Shown here piece after piece: positions 51,301 through 62,879 of a stretch of DNA of 64,000 bases. The notes beneath the pieces are model-generated. The model did not search any database. It was not told the origin of the DNA and was given only the letters and a program-made list of their open reading frames with translations. The translations under genes were made by a program, and so were the position numbers. The stretch is from positions 372,001 to 436,000 of the forward strand of contig CAVNUY010000046.1 of assembly GCA_963691655.1 (NCBI GenBank), given 5' to 3'. Source of the stretch: Toxonevra muliebris (taxonomy: Eukaryota; Arthropoda; Insecta; Diptera; Pallopteridae). How positions within the stretch are numbered: the stretch's first letter is position 1; the number at the start of each line of letters is the position of its first letter.

Positions 51301-53310
51301 TTTCGAATTTTAATTTCGAATTTTAATTCCGAATTTTAATTTCGAATTTTAATTCCGAATTTTAATTCCGAATTTTAATTCCGAATTTTAATTCCGAATT
51401 TTAATTCCGAATTTTAATTCCAAATTTTAATTCCGAATTTTAATTCCGAATTTTAATTCCGAATTTTAATTCCGATTTTTAATTCCGAATTTTAATTTCG
51501 AATTTTAATTCCGAATTTTAATTCCGAATTTTAATTCCGAATTTTAATTCCTAATTTTAATTTCGAATTTTAATTCCGAATTTTAATTCCGAATTTTAAT
51601 TCCTAATTTTAATTTCGAATTTCAATTTCGAATTTTAATTTCGAATTTTAATTTCGAATTTTAATTTCGAATTTTAATTCCGAATTTTAATTCCGAATTT
51701 TAATTCCGAATTTTAATTCCGAATTTTAATTTCGAGTTTCAATATCGAATTTTAATTTCGAATTTTATTTTCGAATTTTAATTTCGAATTTTAATTTCGA
51801 ATTTCAATTTTGAATTTTAATTCCGAATTTTAATTTCGAATTTTAATTTCGAATTTTAATTTCGAATTTTAATTTCGAATTTTAATTTCGAATTTCAATT
51901 TCGAATTTTAATTCCGAAATTTTAATTTCGAATTTTAATTTCGAATTTTAATTTCGAATTTTAATTTCGAATTTTAATTTCGAATTTTAATTTCGAAATT
52001 TAATTCCGAATTTTAATTCCGAATTTTAATTCCGAATTTTAATTCCGAGTTTTAATTTCGAATTTTAATTTCGAATTTTAATTTCGAAATTTAATTCCGA
52101 ATTTTAATTTCGAATTTTAATTTCGAATTTTAATTTCGAATTTCAATTTCGAATTTCAATTTCGAATTTCAATTTCAAATTTTAATTTCGAATTTTAATT
52201 TCGAATTTTAATTTCGAATTTTAATTTGGAATTTTAATTTCGAATTTTAATTCCGAATTTTAATTTCGAATTTTAATTTCGAATTTTAATTTCGAAATTT
52301 AATTCCGAATTTCAATTTCGAATTTTAATTCCGAATTTTAATTTCGAATTTTAATTTCGAATTTTAATTTCGAAATTTAATTCCGAATTTTAATTCCGAA
52401 TTTTAATTCCGAATTTTAATTCCGAATTTTAATTTCGAATTTTAATTTCGAATTTTAATTTCGAAATTTAATTCCGAATTTTAATTCCGAATTTTAATTC
52501 CGAATTTTAATTTCGAATTTTAATTCCGAATTTTAATTTCGAATTTTAATTTTAATTTCGAATTTTAATTTCGAATTTTAATTCCGAATTTTAATTTCGA
52601 ATTTTAATTTCGAATTTTAATTTCGAAATTCAATTCCGAATTTTAATTCCGAATTTTAATTCCGAATTTTAATTCCGAATTTTAATTCCGAATTTTAATT
52701 TCGAATTTTAATTTCGAATTTTAATTTCGAAATTTAATTCCGAATTTTAATTTCGAATTTTAATTTCGAATTTTAATTTCGAATTTTAATTTCGAATTTT
52801 AATTCCGAATTTTAATTTCGAATTTTAATTTTGAATTTTAATTTCGAATTTTAATTTCGAATTTTAATTTCGAATTTTAATTTCGAATTTCAATTTCGAA
52901 TTTTAATTTCGAATTTTAATTCCGAATTTTAATTTCGAATTTTAATTTCGAATTTTAATTTCGAAATTTAATTCCGAATTTTAATTCCGAATTTTAATTC
53001 CGAATTTTAATTCCGAATTTTAATTCCGAATTTTAATTTCGAATTTTAATTTCGAATTTTAATTTCGAAATTTAATTCCGAATTTTAATTTCGAAATTTA
53101 ATTCCGAATTTTAATTTCGAATTTTAATTTCGAATTTTAATTCGAATTTTAATTCCGAATTTTAATTTCGAATTTTAATTTTAATTTCGAATTTTAATTT
53201 CAATTTCGAATTTTAATTTCGAATTTTAATTTCGAATTTTAATTCCGAATTTTAATTTCGAATTTTAATTTTAATTTCGAATTTTAATTTCGAATTTTAA
53301 TTCCGAATTT
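48330..53310 (+). repeat. Super-repeat copy 2
   Basis: Markers in the same order as copy 1 are GAAACTTA 48353, TTTCCGAA 48882, TTTAGAA 49093, GAATTCTAA 49875, dyad 50486 with CGATTTTTTATTTCG and GAAACTTA 50551, dyad 51201, CAATATCG 51742, the 14-bp unit 51916, a short joint 52541-52560, and a 12-bp unit 53143. Offset to copy 3 is 6,291 bp at 48353, 6,278 at 49093 and 49875, 6,291 at 50551, 6,135 at 51201, and 7,279 at 51742. Relative to copy 3, 1,144 bp (88 units) is missing between 51201 and 51742, and both GAATCTTAA markers went with it. The order near 52.1-52.3 kb (TTGGAA at 52226) is rearranged. Confidence 0.88.
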
Positions 53311-53641
53311 TAATTTCGAATTTTAATTTCGAATTTTAATTTCGAAATTCAATTCCGAATTTTAATTCCGAATTTTAATTCCGAATTTTAATTCCGAATT
53401 TTAATTCCGAATTTTAATTTCGAATTTTAATTTCGAATTTTAATTTCGAAATTTAATTCCGAATTTTAATTCCGAATTTTAATTCCGAATTTTAATTTCG
53501 AATTTTAATTTCGAATTTTAATTTCGAATTTCAATTTCGAATTTTAATTCCGAATTTTAATTCCGAATTTTAATTCCGAATTTTAATTTCGAATTTTAAT
53601 TTCGAATTTCAATTTCCAATTTTAATTTCGAATTTTAATTC

Positions 53642-53669
53642 CGAAATTAAAATTCGAATTTTAATTTCG
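53642..53669. repeat. Perfect 28-bp palindrome
   Basis: The inverted unit is followed directly by a T-type unit, giving full dyad symmetry from CGAAATT to AATTTCG around the central TTCGAA. Most other copies are followed by a C-type unit, which stops the perfect symmetry at 22 bp. Confidence 0.9.
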
Positions 53670-54599
53670 AATTTTAGTTTCGAATTTTAATTTAGAATTT
53701 TAATTCCGAATTTTAATTTCGAATTTTAATTCCGAATTTTAATTCCGAATTTTAATTTCGAATTTTAATTCCGAATTTTAATTTCGAATTTTAATTTCGA
53801 ATTTTAATTTCGAATTTTAATTTCGAATTTTAATTTCGAATTTTAATTTCGAATTTTAATTTCGAATTTTAATTTTGAATTTCAATTTCGAATTTTAATT
53901 CCGAATTTTAATTTCGAATTTTAATTTCGAATTTTAATTTCGAATTTTAATTTCGAATTTTAATTTCGAATTTTAATTTCGAATTTTAATTTCGAATTTT
54001 AATTTCGAATTTTAATTTCGAATTTTAATTCCGAATTTTAATTTCGAATTTTAATTTCGAATTTTAATTCCGAATTTTAATTTCGAATTTTAATTTCGAA
54101 TTTTAATTTCGAATTTTAATTCCGAATTTTAATTCCAAATTTCAATTCCGAATTTTAATTCCGAATTTTAATTTCGAATTTTAATTTCGAATTTCAATTT
54201 CCAATTTTAATTTCGAATTTTAATTCCGAAATTAAAATTCGAATTTTAATTCCGAATTTTAATTTCGAATTTTAATTTCGAATTTTAATTCCGAAATTTA
54301 ATTTCGAATTTTAATTTCGAATTTTAATTTCGAATTTCAATTTCGAATTTTAATTTCGAATTTCAATTTCGAATTTTAATTTCGAATTTTAATTTCGAAT
54401 TTTAATTTCGAATTTTAATTTCGAATTTTAATTTCGAATTTTAATTTCGAATTTTAATTTCGAATTTTAATTCCGAATTTTAATTCCAAATTTTAATTCC
54501 GAATTTTAATTCCGAATTTTAATTTCGAATTTTAATTTCGAATTTCAATTTCGAATTTTAATTTCGAATTTTAATTTCGAATTTTAATTTCGAATTTCA

Positions 54600-57500
54600 A
54601 TTCCGAATTTTAATTTCGAATTTTTATTTCGAATTTTAATTCCGAAACTTAATTTCGAATTTTAATTTCGAATTTTAATTTCGAATTTCAATTTCGAATT
54701 TTAATTTCGAATTTTAATTCCGAATTTTAATTTCGAATTTTAATTTCGAATTTCAATTTCGAATTTTAATTTCGAATTTTAATTTCGAATTTTAATTTCG
54801 AATTTTAATTCCGAATTTTAATTCCGAATTTTAATTCCGAATTTTAATTCCGAATTTTAATTTCAAATTTCAATTTCGAATTTTAATTTCGAATTTTAAT
54901 TCCGAATTTTAATTTCGAATTTCAATTCCGAATTTTAATTTCGAATTTTAATTTCGAATTTTAATTCCGAATTTTAATTTCGAATTTTAATTTCGAATTT
55001 CAATTTCGAATTTTAATTTCGAATTTTAATTTCGAATTTTAATTCCGAATTTTAATTCCGAATTTTAATTTCGAATTTTAATTTCGAATTTTAATTTCGA
55101 ATTTTAATTTCGAACTTTAATTTCGAATTTCAATTTCGAATTTCAATTTCGAATTTTAATTTCCGAATTTTAATTTCGAATTTTAACTCCGAATTTTAAT
55201 TCCGAATTTTAATTCCGAATTTTAATTCCGAATTTTAATTCCGAATTTTAATTTCGAATTTCAATTTCGAATTTTAATTTCGAATTTTAATTCCGAATTT
55301 TAATTTCGAATTTTAATTTCGAATTTCAATTTCGAATTTTAATTTCGAATTTTAATTCCGAATTTTAATTTAGAATTTTAATTTCGAATTTTAATTTCGA
55401 ATTTTAATTTCGAATTTTAATTTCGAATTTCAATTTCGAATTTTAATTTCGAATTTTAATTTCGAATTTTAATTTCGAATTTTAATTCCGAATTTTAATT
55501 CCGAATTTTAATTCCGAATTTTAATTTCGAATTTCAATTTCGAATTTTAATTTCGAATTTTAATTTCGAATTTTAATTTCGAATTTCAATTTCGAATTTT
55601 AATTCCGAATTTTAATTTCGAATTTTAATTTCGAATTTTAATTTCGAATTTTAATTTCGAATTTCAATTTCGAATTTTAATTTCGAATTTTAATTTCGAA
55701 TTTTAATTTCGAATTTTAATTTCGAATTTTAATTTCGAATTTCAATTTCGAATTTTAATTTCGAATTTTAATTCCGAATTTTAATTCCGAATTTTAATTC
55801 CGAATTTTAATTCCGAATTTTAATTTCGAATTTTAATTTCGAATTTTAATTTCGAATTTTAATTCCGAATCTTAATTCCAAATTTTAATTCCGAATTTTA
55901 ATTCCGAATTTTTATTTCGAATTTTAATTTCGAATTTTAATTTCCAATTTTAATTTCGAATTTTAATTCCGAAATTAAAATTCGAATTTTAATTCCGAAT
56001 TTTAATTCCGAATTTTAATTTCGTATTTTAATTCCGAATTTTAATTCCGAATTTTAATTTCGAATTTCAATTCCGAATTTTAATTTCGAATTTTAATTCC
56101 GAATTTTAATTTCGAATTTTAATTTCGAATTTTATTTTCGAATTTCAATTTCGAATTCTAATTCCGAAATTTAATTTCGAGTTTTAATTCCGAATTTTAA
56201 TTCCGAATTTTAATTCCGAATTTTAATTCCGAATTTTAATTCCGAATTTTAATTTCGAATTTTAATTCCGAAATTTAATTTCGAATTTTAATTTCGAATT
56301 TCAATTTCGAATTTTAATTTCGAATTTCAATTTCGAATTTTAATTTCGAATTTTAATTCCGAATTTTAATTCCGAATTTTAATTCCGAATTTTAATTCCG
56401 AATTTCAATTCCGAATTTTAATTTCGAATTTTAATTTCGAATTTTAATTTCGAATTTTAATTTCGAATTTTAATTCCGAATTTTAATTTCGAATTTTAAT
56501 TCCGAATTTTAATTTCGAATTTTAATTTCGAATTTTAATTTCGAATTTCAATTTCGAATTTTAATTTCGAATTTTAATTCCGAATTTTAATTTCGAATTT
56601 TAATTTCGAATTTTAATTTCGAATTTTAATTTCGAATTTTAATTTCGAATTTTAATTTCGAATTTTAATTTCGAATTTTAATTTCGAATTTTAATTTCGA
56701 ATTTTAATTCCGAATTTTAATTTCGAATTTTAATTTCGAATTTCAATTTCGAATTTTAATTTCGAATTTTAATTCCGAAATTAAAATTCGAATTTTAATT
56801 CCGAATTTTAATTTCGATTTTTTATTTCGAATTTTAATTCCGAAACTTAATTTCGAATTTTAATTTCGAATTTTAATTTCGAATTTCAATTTCGAATTTT
56901 AATTTCGAATTTTAATTCCGAATTTTAATTTCGAATTTTAATTCCGAATTTTAATTCCGAATTTTAATTCCGAATTTTAATTCCGAATTTTAATTTCGAA
57001 TTTTAATTTCGAATTTTAATTTCGAATTTTAATTTCGAATTTTAATTCCGAATTTTAATTCCAAATTTTAATTCCGAATTTTAATTCCGAATTTTAATTC
57101 CGAATTTTAATTCCGAATTTTAATTTCGAATTTCAATTTCGAATTTTAATTTCGAATTTTAATTCCGAATTTTAATTTCGAATTTTAATTTCGAATTTTA
57201 ATTTCGAATTTTAATTTCGAATTTTAATTCCGAATTTTAATTCCAAATTTTAGTTCCGAATTTTAATTCCGAATTTCAATTTCGAATTTTAATTTCGAAT
57301 TTCAATTTCGAATTTTAATTTCGAATTTTAATTCCGAAATTAAAATTCGAATTTTAATTCCGAATTTTAATTTCGAATTTTAATTTCGAATTTTAATTCC
57401 GAAATTTAATTTCGAATTTTAATTTCGAATTTCAATTTCGAATTTTAATTTCGAATTTTAATTCCGAATTTTAATTTCGAATTTTAATTCCGAATTTTAA

Positions 57501-60500
57501 TTCCGAATTTTAATTCCGAATTTTAATTCCGAATTTTAATTCCGAATTTTAATTCCAAATTTTAATTCCGAATTTTAATTCCGAATTTTAATTCCGAATT
57601 TTAATTCCGATTTTTAATTCCGAATTTTAATTTCGAATTTTAATTCCGAATTTTAATTCCGAATTTTAATTCCGAATTTTAATTCCTAATTTTAATTTCG
57701 AATTTTAATTCCGAATTTTAATTCCGAATTTTAATTCCTAATTTTAATTCCGAATTTTAATTTCGAATCTTAATTTCGAATTTCAATTTCGAATTTCAAT
57801 TTCGAATTTTAATTCCGAATTTTAATTTCGAATTTTAATTTCGAATTTTAATTTCGAATTTTAATTTCGAATTTTAATTCCGAATTTTAATTTCGAATTT
57901 TAATTCCGAATTTTGATTTCGAATTTTAATTTCGAATTTTAATTCCGAATTTTAATTTCGAATTTCAATTTCGAATTTTAATTTCGAATTTTAATTCCGA
58001 ATTTTAATTCCGAATTTTAATTTCGAATTTTAATTTCGAATTTCAATTTCGAATTTTAATTTCGAATTTTAATTCCGAAATTAAAATTCGAATTTTAATT
58101 CCGAATTTTAATTTCGAATTTTAATTTCGAAATTTAATTCCGAATTTTAATTCCGAATTTTAATTCCGAATTTCAATTTCGAATTTTAATTTCGAATTTT
58201 AATTCCGAATTTTAATTTCGAATTTTAATTCCGAATTTTAATTCCGAATTTTAATTCCGAATTTTAATTCCGAATTTTAATTCCGAATTTTAATTCCAAA
58301 TTTTAATTCCGAATTTTAATTCCGAATTTTAATTCCGAATTTTAATTCCGATTTTTAATTCCGAATTTTAATTTCGAATTTTAATTCCGAATTTTAATTC
58401 CGAATTTTAATTCCGAATTTTAATTCCTAATTTTAATTTCGAATTTTAATTCCGAATTTTAATTCCGAATTTTAATTCCTAATTTTAATTCCGAATTTTA
58501 ATTTCGAATCTTAATTTCGAATTTCAATTTCGAATTTCAATTTCGAATTTTAATTCCGAATTTTAATTTCGAATTTTAATTTCGAATTTTAATTTCGAAT
58601 TTTAATTTCGAATTTTAATTCCGAATTTTAATTTCGAATTTTAATTCCGAATTTTAATTTCGAATTTTAATTTCGAATTTTAATTCCGAATTTTAATTTC
58701 GAATTTCAATTTCGAATTTTAATTTCGAATTTTAATTCCGAATTTTAATTCCGAATTTTAACTCCGAATTTTAATTCCGAATTTTAATTCCGAATTTTAA
58801 TTTCGAATTTTAATTTCGAATTTTAATTCCGAATTTTAATTTCGAATTTTAATTTCGAATTTTAATTTCGAATTTTAATTCCGAATTTTAATTTCGAATT
58901 TCAATTTCGAATTTTAATTTCGAATTTTAATTTCGAATTTTAATTTCGAATTTTAATTCCGAATTTTAATTCCGAATTTTAATTCCGAATTTTAATTCCG
59001 AATTTTAATTTCGAATTTCAATATCGAATTTTAATTTCGAATTTTATTTTCGAATTTTAATTTCGAATTTTAATTTCGAATTTTAATTTCGAATTTCAAT
59101 TTCGAATTTTAATTCCGAAATTTTAATTTCGAATTTTAATTTCGAATTTTAATTTCGAATTTTAATTTCGAATTTTAATTTCGAATTTTAATTTCGAATT
59201 TCAATTTCGAATTTTAATTTCGAATTTTAATTCCGAATTTTAATTTCGAATTTTAATTTCGAATTTTAATTTCGAAATTTAATTCCGAATTTTAATTCCG
59301 AATTTTAATTCCGAATTTTAATTCCGAATTTTAATTCCGAATTTTAATTTCGAATTTTAATTTCGAATTTTAATTTCGAAATTTAATTCCGAATTTTAAT
59401 TTCGAATTTTAATTTCGAATTTTAATTTCGAATTTTAATTCCGAATTTTAATTTCGAATTTTAATTTCGAATTTTAATTCCGAATTTTAATTCCGAATTT
59501 TAATTTCGAATTTCAATTCCGAATTTTAATTTCGAATTTTAATTCCGAATTTTAATTTCGAATTTTAATTTCGAATTTTAATTTCGAAATTTAATTCCGA
59601 ATTTCAATTTCGAATTTTAATTCCGAATTTTAATTTCGAATTTTAATTTCGAATTTTAATTTCGAAATTTAATTCCGAATTTTAATTCCGAATTTTAATT
59701 CCGAATTTTAATTCCGAATTTTAATTTCGAATTTTAATTTCGAATTTTAATTTCGAAATTTAATTCCGAATTTTAATTCCGAATTTTAATTCCGAATTTT
59801 AATTTCGAATTTTAATTCCGAATTTTAATTTCGAATTTTAATTTTAATTTCGAATTTTAATTTCGAATTTTAATTCCGAATTTTAATTTCGAATTTTAAT
59901 TTCGAATTTTAATTTCGAAATTCAATTCCGAATTTTAATTCCGAATTTTAATTCCGAATTTTAATTCCGAATTTTAATTCCGAATTTTAATTTCGAATTT
60001 TAATTTCGAATTTTAATTTCGAAATTTAATTCCGAATTTTAATTTCGAATTTTAATTTCGAATTTTAATTTCGAATTTTAATTTCGAATTTTAATTCCAA
60101 ATTTTAATTTCGAATTTTAATTTTGAATTTTAATTTCGAATTTTAATTTCGAATTTTAATTTCGAATTTTAATTTCGAATTTCAATTTCGAATTTTAATT
60201 TCGAATTTTAATTCCGAATTTTAATTTCGAATTTTAATTTCGAATTTTAATTTCGAAATTTAATTCCGAATTTTAATTCCGAATTTTAATTCCGAATTTT
60301 AATTCCGAATTTTAATTTCGAATTTTAATTTCGAATTTTAATTTCGAAATTTAATTCCGAATTTTAATTTCGAAATTTAATTCCGAATTTTAATTTCGAA
60401 TTTTAATTTCGAATTTTAATTCGAATTTTAATTCCGAATTTTAATTTCGAATTTTAATTTTAATTTCGAATTTTAATTTCAATTTCGAATTTTAATTTCG

Positions 60501-60670
60501 AATTTTAATTTCGAATTTTAATTTCGAATTTCAATTTCGAATTTTAATTTCGAATTTCAATTTCGAATTTCAATTTCGAATTTCAATTTCGAATTTCAAT
60601 TTCAAATTTTAATTTCGAATTTTGATTTCGAATTTTAATTTCGAATTTTAATTTGGAATTTCAATTTCGA
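54600..60670 (+). repeat. Super-repeat copy 3
   Basis: Markers are GAAACTTA 54644, TTTCCGAA 55160, TTTAGAA 55371, TTTCCAA 55941, GAATTCTAA 56153, dyad 56777 with CGATTTTTTATTTCG and GAAACTTA 56842, dyads 57336 and 58077, GAATCT 57765 and 58506, CAATATCG 59021, the 14-bp unit 59117, a short joint about 59831-59850, a 12-bp unit 60422, a short joint 60451-60470, and TTGGAA 60653. From 54644 to 56153 it matches copy 1 at a constant offset of 14,370 bp. Its length between the first and last marker is 6,009 bp against 7,517 bp in copy 1, a difference of 116 units. Confidence 0.9.
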
Positions 60671-62520
60671 ATTTCAATTTCGAATTTCAATTTCAAATTT
60701 TAATTTCGAATTTTAATTTCGAATTTTAATTTCGAAATTTAATTCCGAATTTTAATTTCGAATTTTAATTTCGAATTTTAATTTCTAATTTTAATTCCGA
60801 ATTTTAATTTCGAATTTTAATTTCGAATTTTAATTCCGAATTTTAATTTCGAATTTTAATTTCGAATTTTAATTTCGAATTTTAATTTCGAATTTTAATT
60901 TCGAATTTCAATTTCGAATTTTAATTTCGAATTTTAATTCCGAATTTTAATTTCGAATTTTAATTCCGAATTTTAATTCCGAATTCTAATTCCGAATTTT
61001 AATTCCGAATTTTAATTCCGAATTTTAATTTCGAATTTCAATTTCGAATTTAATTTCGAATTTTAATTTCGAATTTTAATTTCGAATTTTAATTTCGAAT
61101 TTTAATTCCGAATTTTAATTTCGAATTTCAATTTCGAATTTTAATTTCGAATTTCAATTTCGAATTTCAATTTCGAATTTCAATTTCGAATTTCAATTTC
61201 AAATTTTAAATCCGAATTTTAATTTCGAATTTTAATTTCGAATTTTAATTTCGAATTTTAATTCCGAAATTTAATTTCGAAATTTAATTTCGAATTTTAA
61301 TTTCGAATTTTAATTTCGAATTTCAATTTCGAATTTTAATTCCGAATTTTAATTTCGAATTTTAATTTCGAATTTTAATTTCGAATTTTAATTTCGAATT
61401 TTAATTTCGAATTTTAATTTCGAATTTCAATTTCGAATTTTAATTTCGAATTTTAATTCCGAATTTTAATTTCGAATTTTAATTCCGAATTTTAATTCCG
61501 AATTTTAATTTCGAATTTTAATTTCGAATTTTAATTTCGAATTTTAATTTCGAATTTTAATTTAGAATTTTAATTCCGAATTTTAATTTCGAATTTTAAT
61601 TCCGAATTTTAATTTCGAATTTTAATTCCGAATTTTAATTTCGAATTTTAATTCCGAATTTTAATTTCGAATTTTAATTTCGAATTTCAATTTCGAATTT
61701 TAATTTCGAATTTTAATTTCGAATTTTAATTTCGAATTTTAATTTCGAATTTTAATTCCGAATTTTAATTCGAATTTTAATTCCGAATTTTAATTTCGAA
61801 TTTTAATTTTGAATTTTAATTCCGAATTTTAATTCCGAATTTTAATTTCGAATTTTAATTTCGAATTTTAATTTCGAATTTTAATTCCGAATTTTAATTT
61901 CGAATTTTAATTTCAATTTCGAATTTTAATTTCGAATTTTAATTTCGAATTTTAATTTCGAATTTCAATTTCGAATTTTAATTTCGAATTTCAATTTCGA
62001 ATTTCAATTTCGAATTTCAATTTCGAATTTCAATTTCAAATTTTAATTTCGAATTTTAATTTCGAATTTTAATTTCGAATTTCAATTTCGAATTTTAATT
62101 TCGAATTTTAATTCCGAATTTTAATTTCGAATTTTAATTCCGAATTTTAATTCCGAATTTTAATTCCGAATTTTAATTCCGAATTTTAATTCCGAATTTT
62201 AATTCCGAATTTTAATTTCGAATTTTAATTCCGAATTTTAATTCCGAATTTTAATTCCGAATTTTAATTTCGAATTTTAATTTCGAATTTTAATTTCGAA
62301 TTTTAATTCCGAATTTTAATTCCAAATTTTAATTCCGAATTTTAATTCCGAATTTTAATTTCGAATTTTAATTTCGAATTTAATTTCGAATTTTAATTCC
62401 GAAATTCAAATTCGAATTTTAATTCCGAATTTTAATTCCGAATTTTAATTTCCGAATTTTAATTTCGAATTTTAATTTCGAATTTTAATTTCGAATTTTA
62501 ATTTCGAATTCAATTTCGAA
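60670..62520 (+). repeat. Satellite zone enriched in 12-bp and truncated units
   Basis: Several out-of-register units fall in a short distance: CGAATTTAATTT (12 bp) at 61045 and 62375, CGAATTCAATTT (12 bp) at 62505, AATTCGAA (12 bp) at 61771, TTTTAATTTCAATTTCG near 61911, and TTTCCGAA near 62450. A GAAATTCAAATTCG unit at 62401 looks like a degraded dyad. Runs of CAA-type units lie at about 61.1-61.2 and 61.9-62.0 kb. The zone looks less homogenised than the rest. Confidence 0.75.
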
Positions 62521-62879
62521 TTTTAATTTCGAATTTTAATTCCGAATTTTAATTTCGAATTTTAATTTCGAATTTTAATTCCGAATTTTAATTTCGAATT
62601 TTAATTCCGAATTTTAATTCCGAATTTTAATTCCGAATTTTAATTTCGAATTTCAATTTCGAATTTTAATTTCGAATTTTAATTCCGAATTTTAATTTCG
62701 GATTTTAATTCCGAATTTTAATTTCGAATTTTAATTTCGAATTTTAATTTCGAATTTTAATTTCGAATTTTAATTTCGAATTTTAATTCCGAATTTTAAT
62801 TTCGAATTTTAATTTCGAATTTTAATTCCGAATTTTAATTTCGAATTTTAATTCCGAATTTTAATTCCGAATTTTAATT

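Larger units (their letters stand above)
381..58110. repeat. Inverted 13-bp unit (dyad marker), about 63 dispersed copies
   Basis: CCGAAATTAAAATTCG is the reverse complement of CGAATTTTAATTTCGG, so one unit lies in opposite orientation. With the next direct unit it forms a perfect palindrome centred on TTCGAA: 22 bp when followed by AATT, 18 bp when followed by AAATCC, 28 bp when followed by AATTTCG. First G of GAAATTAAAA lies at 381, 758, 2279, 3436, 5295, 7024, 9533, 9962, 10833, 11379, 11964, 12263, 12328, 12731, 13394, 14720, 15240, 15669, 16540, 17242, 17801, 18230, 18659, 18815, 19244, 20101, 20647, 21063, 21297, 21726, 22298, 22597, 22662, 23533, 23559, 23910, 24570, 25353, 26887, 30707, 31643, 33047, 33164, 33723, 34035, 34815, 35127, 36856, 37986, 39546, 42537, 43811, 44370, 45111, 49693, 50486, 51201, 53643, 54228, 55971, 56777, 57336 and 58077. 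Altered copies lie near 7531, 8818, 37454 and 62401. Most copies follow a TTTCAA unit and a TTTCCAA unit at fixed spacing, which points to one origin. Confidence 0.93.
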
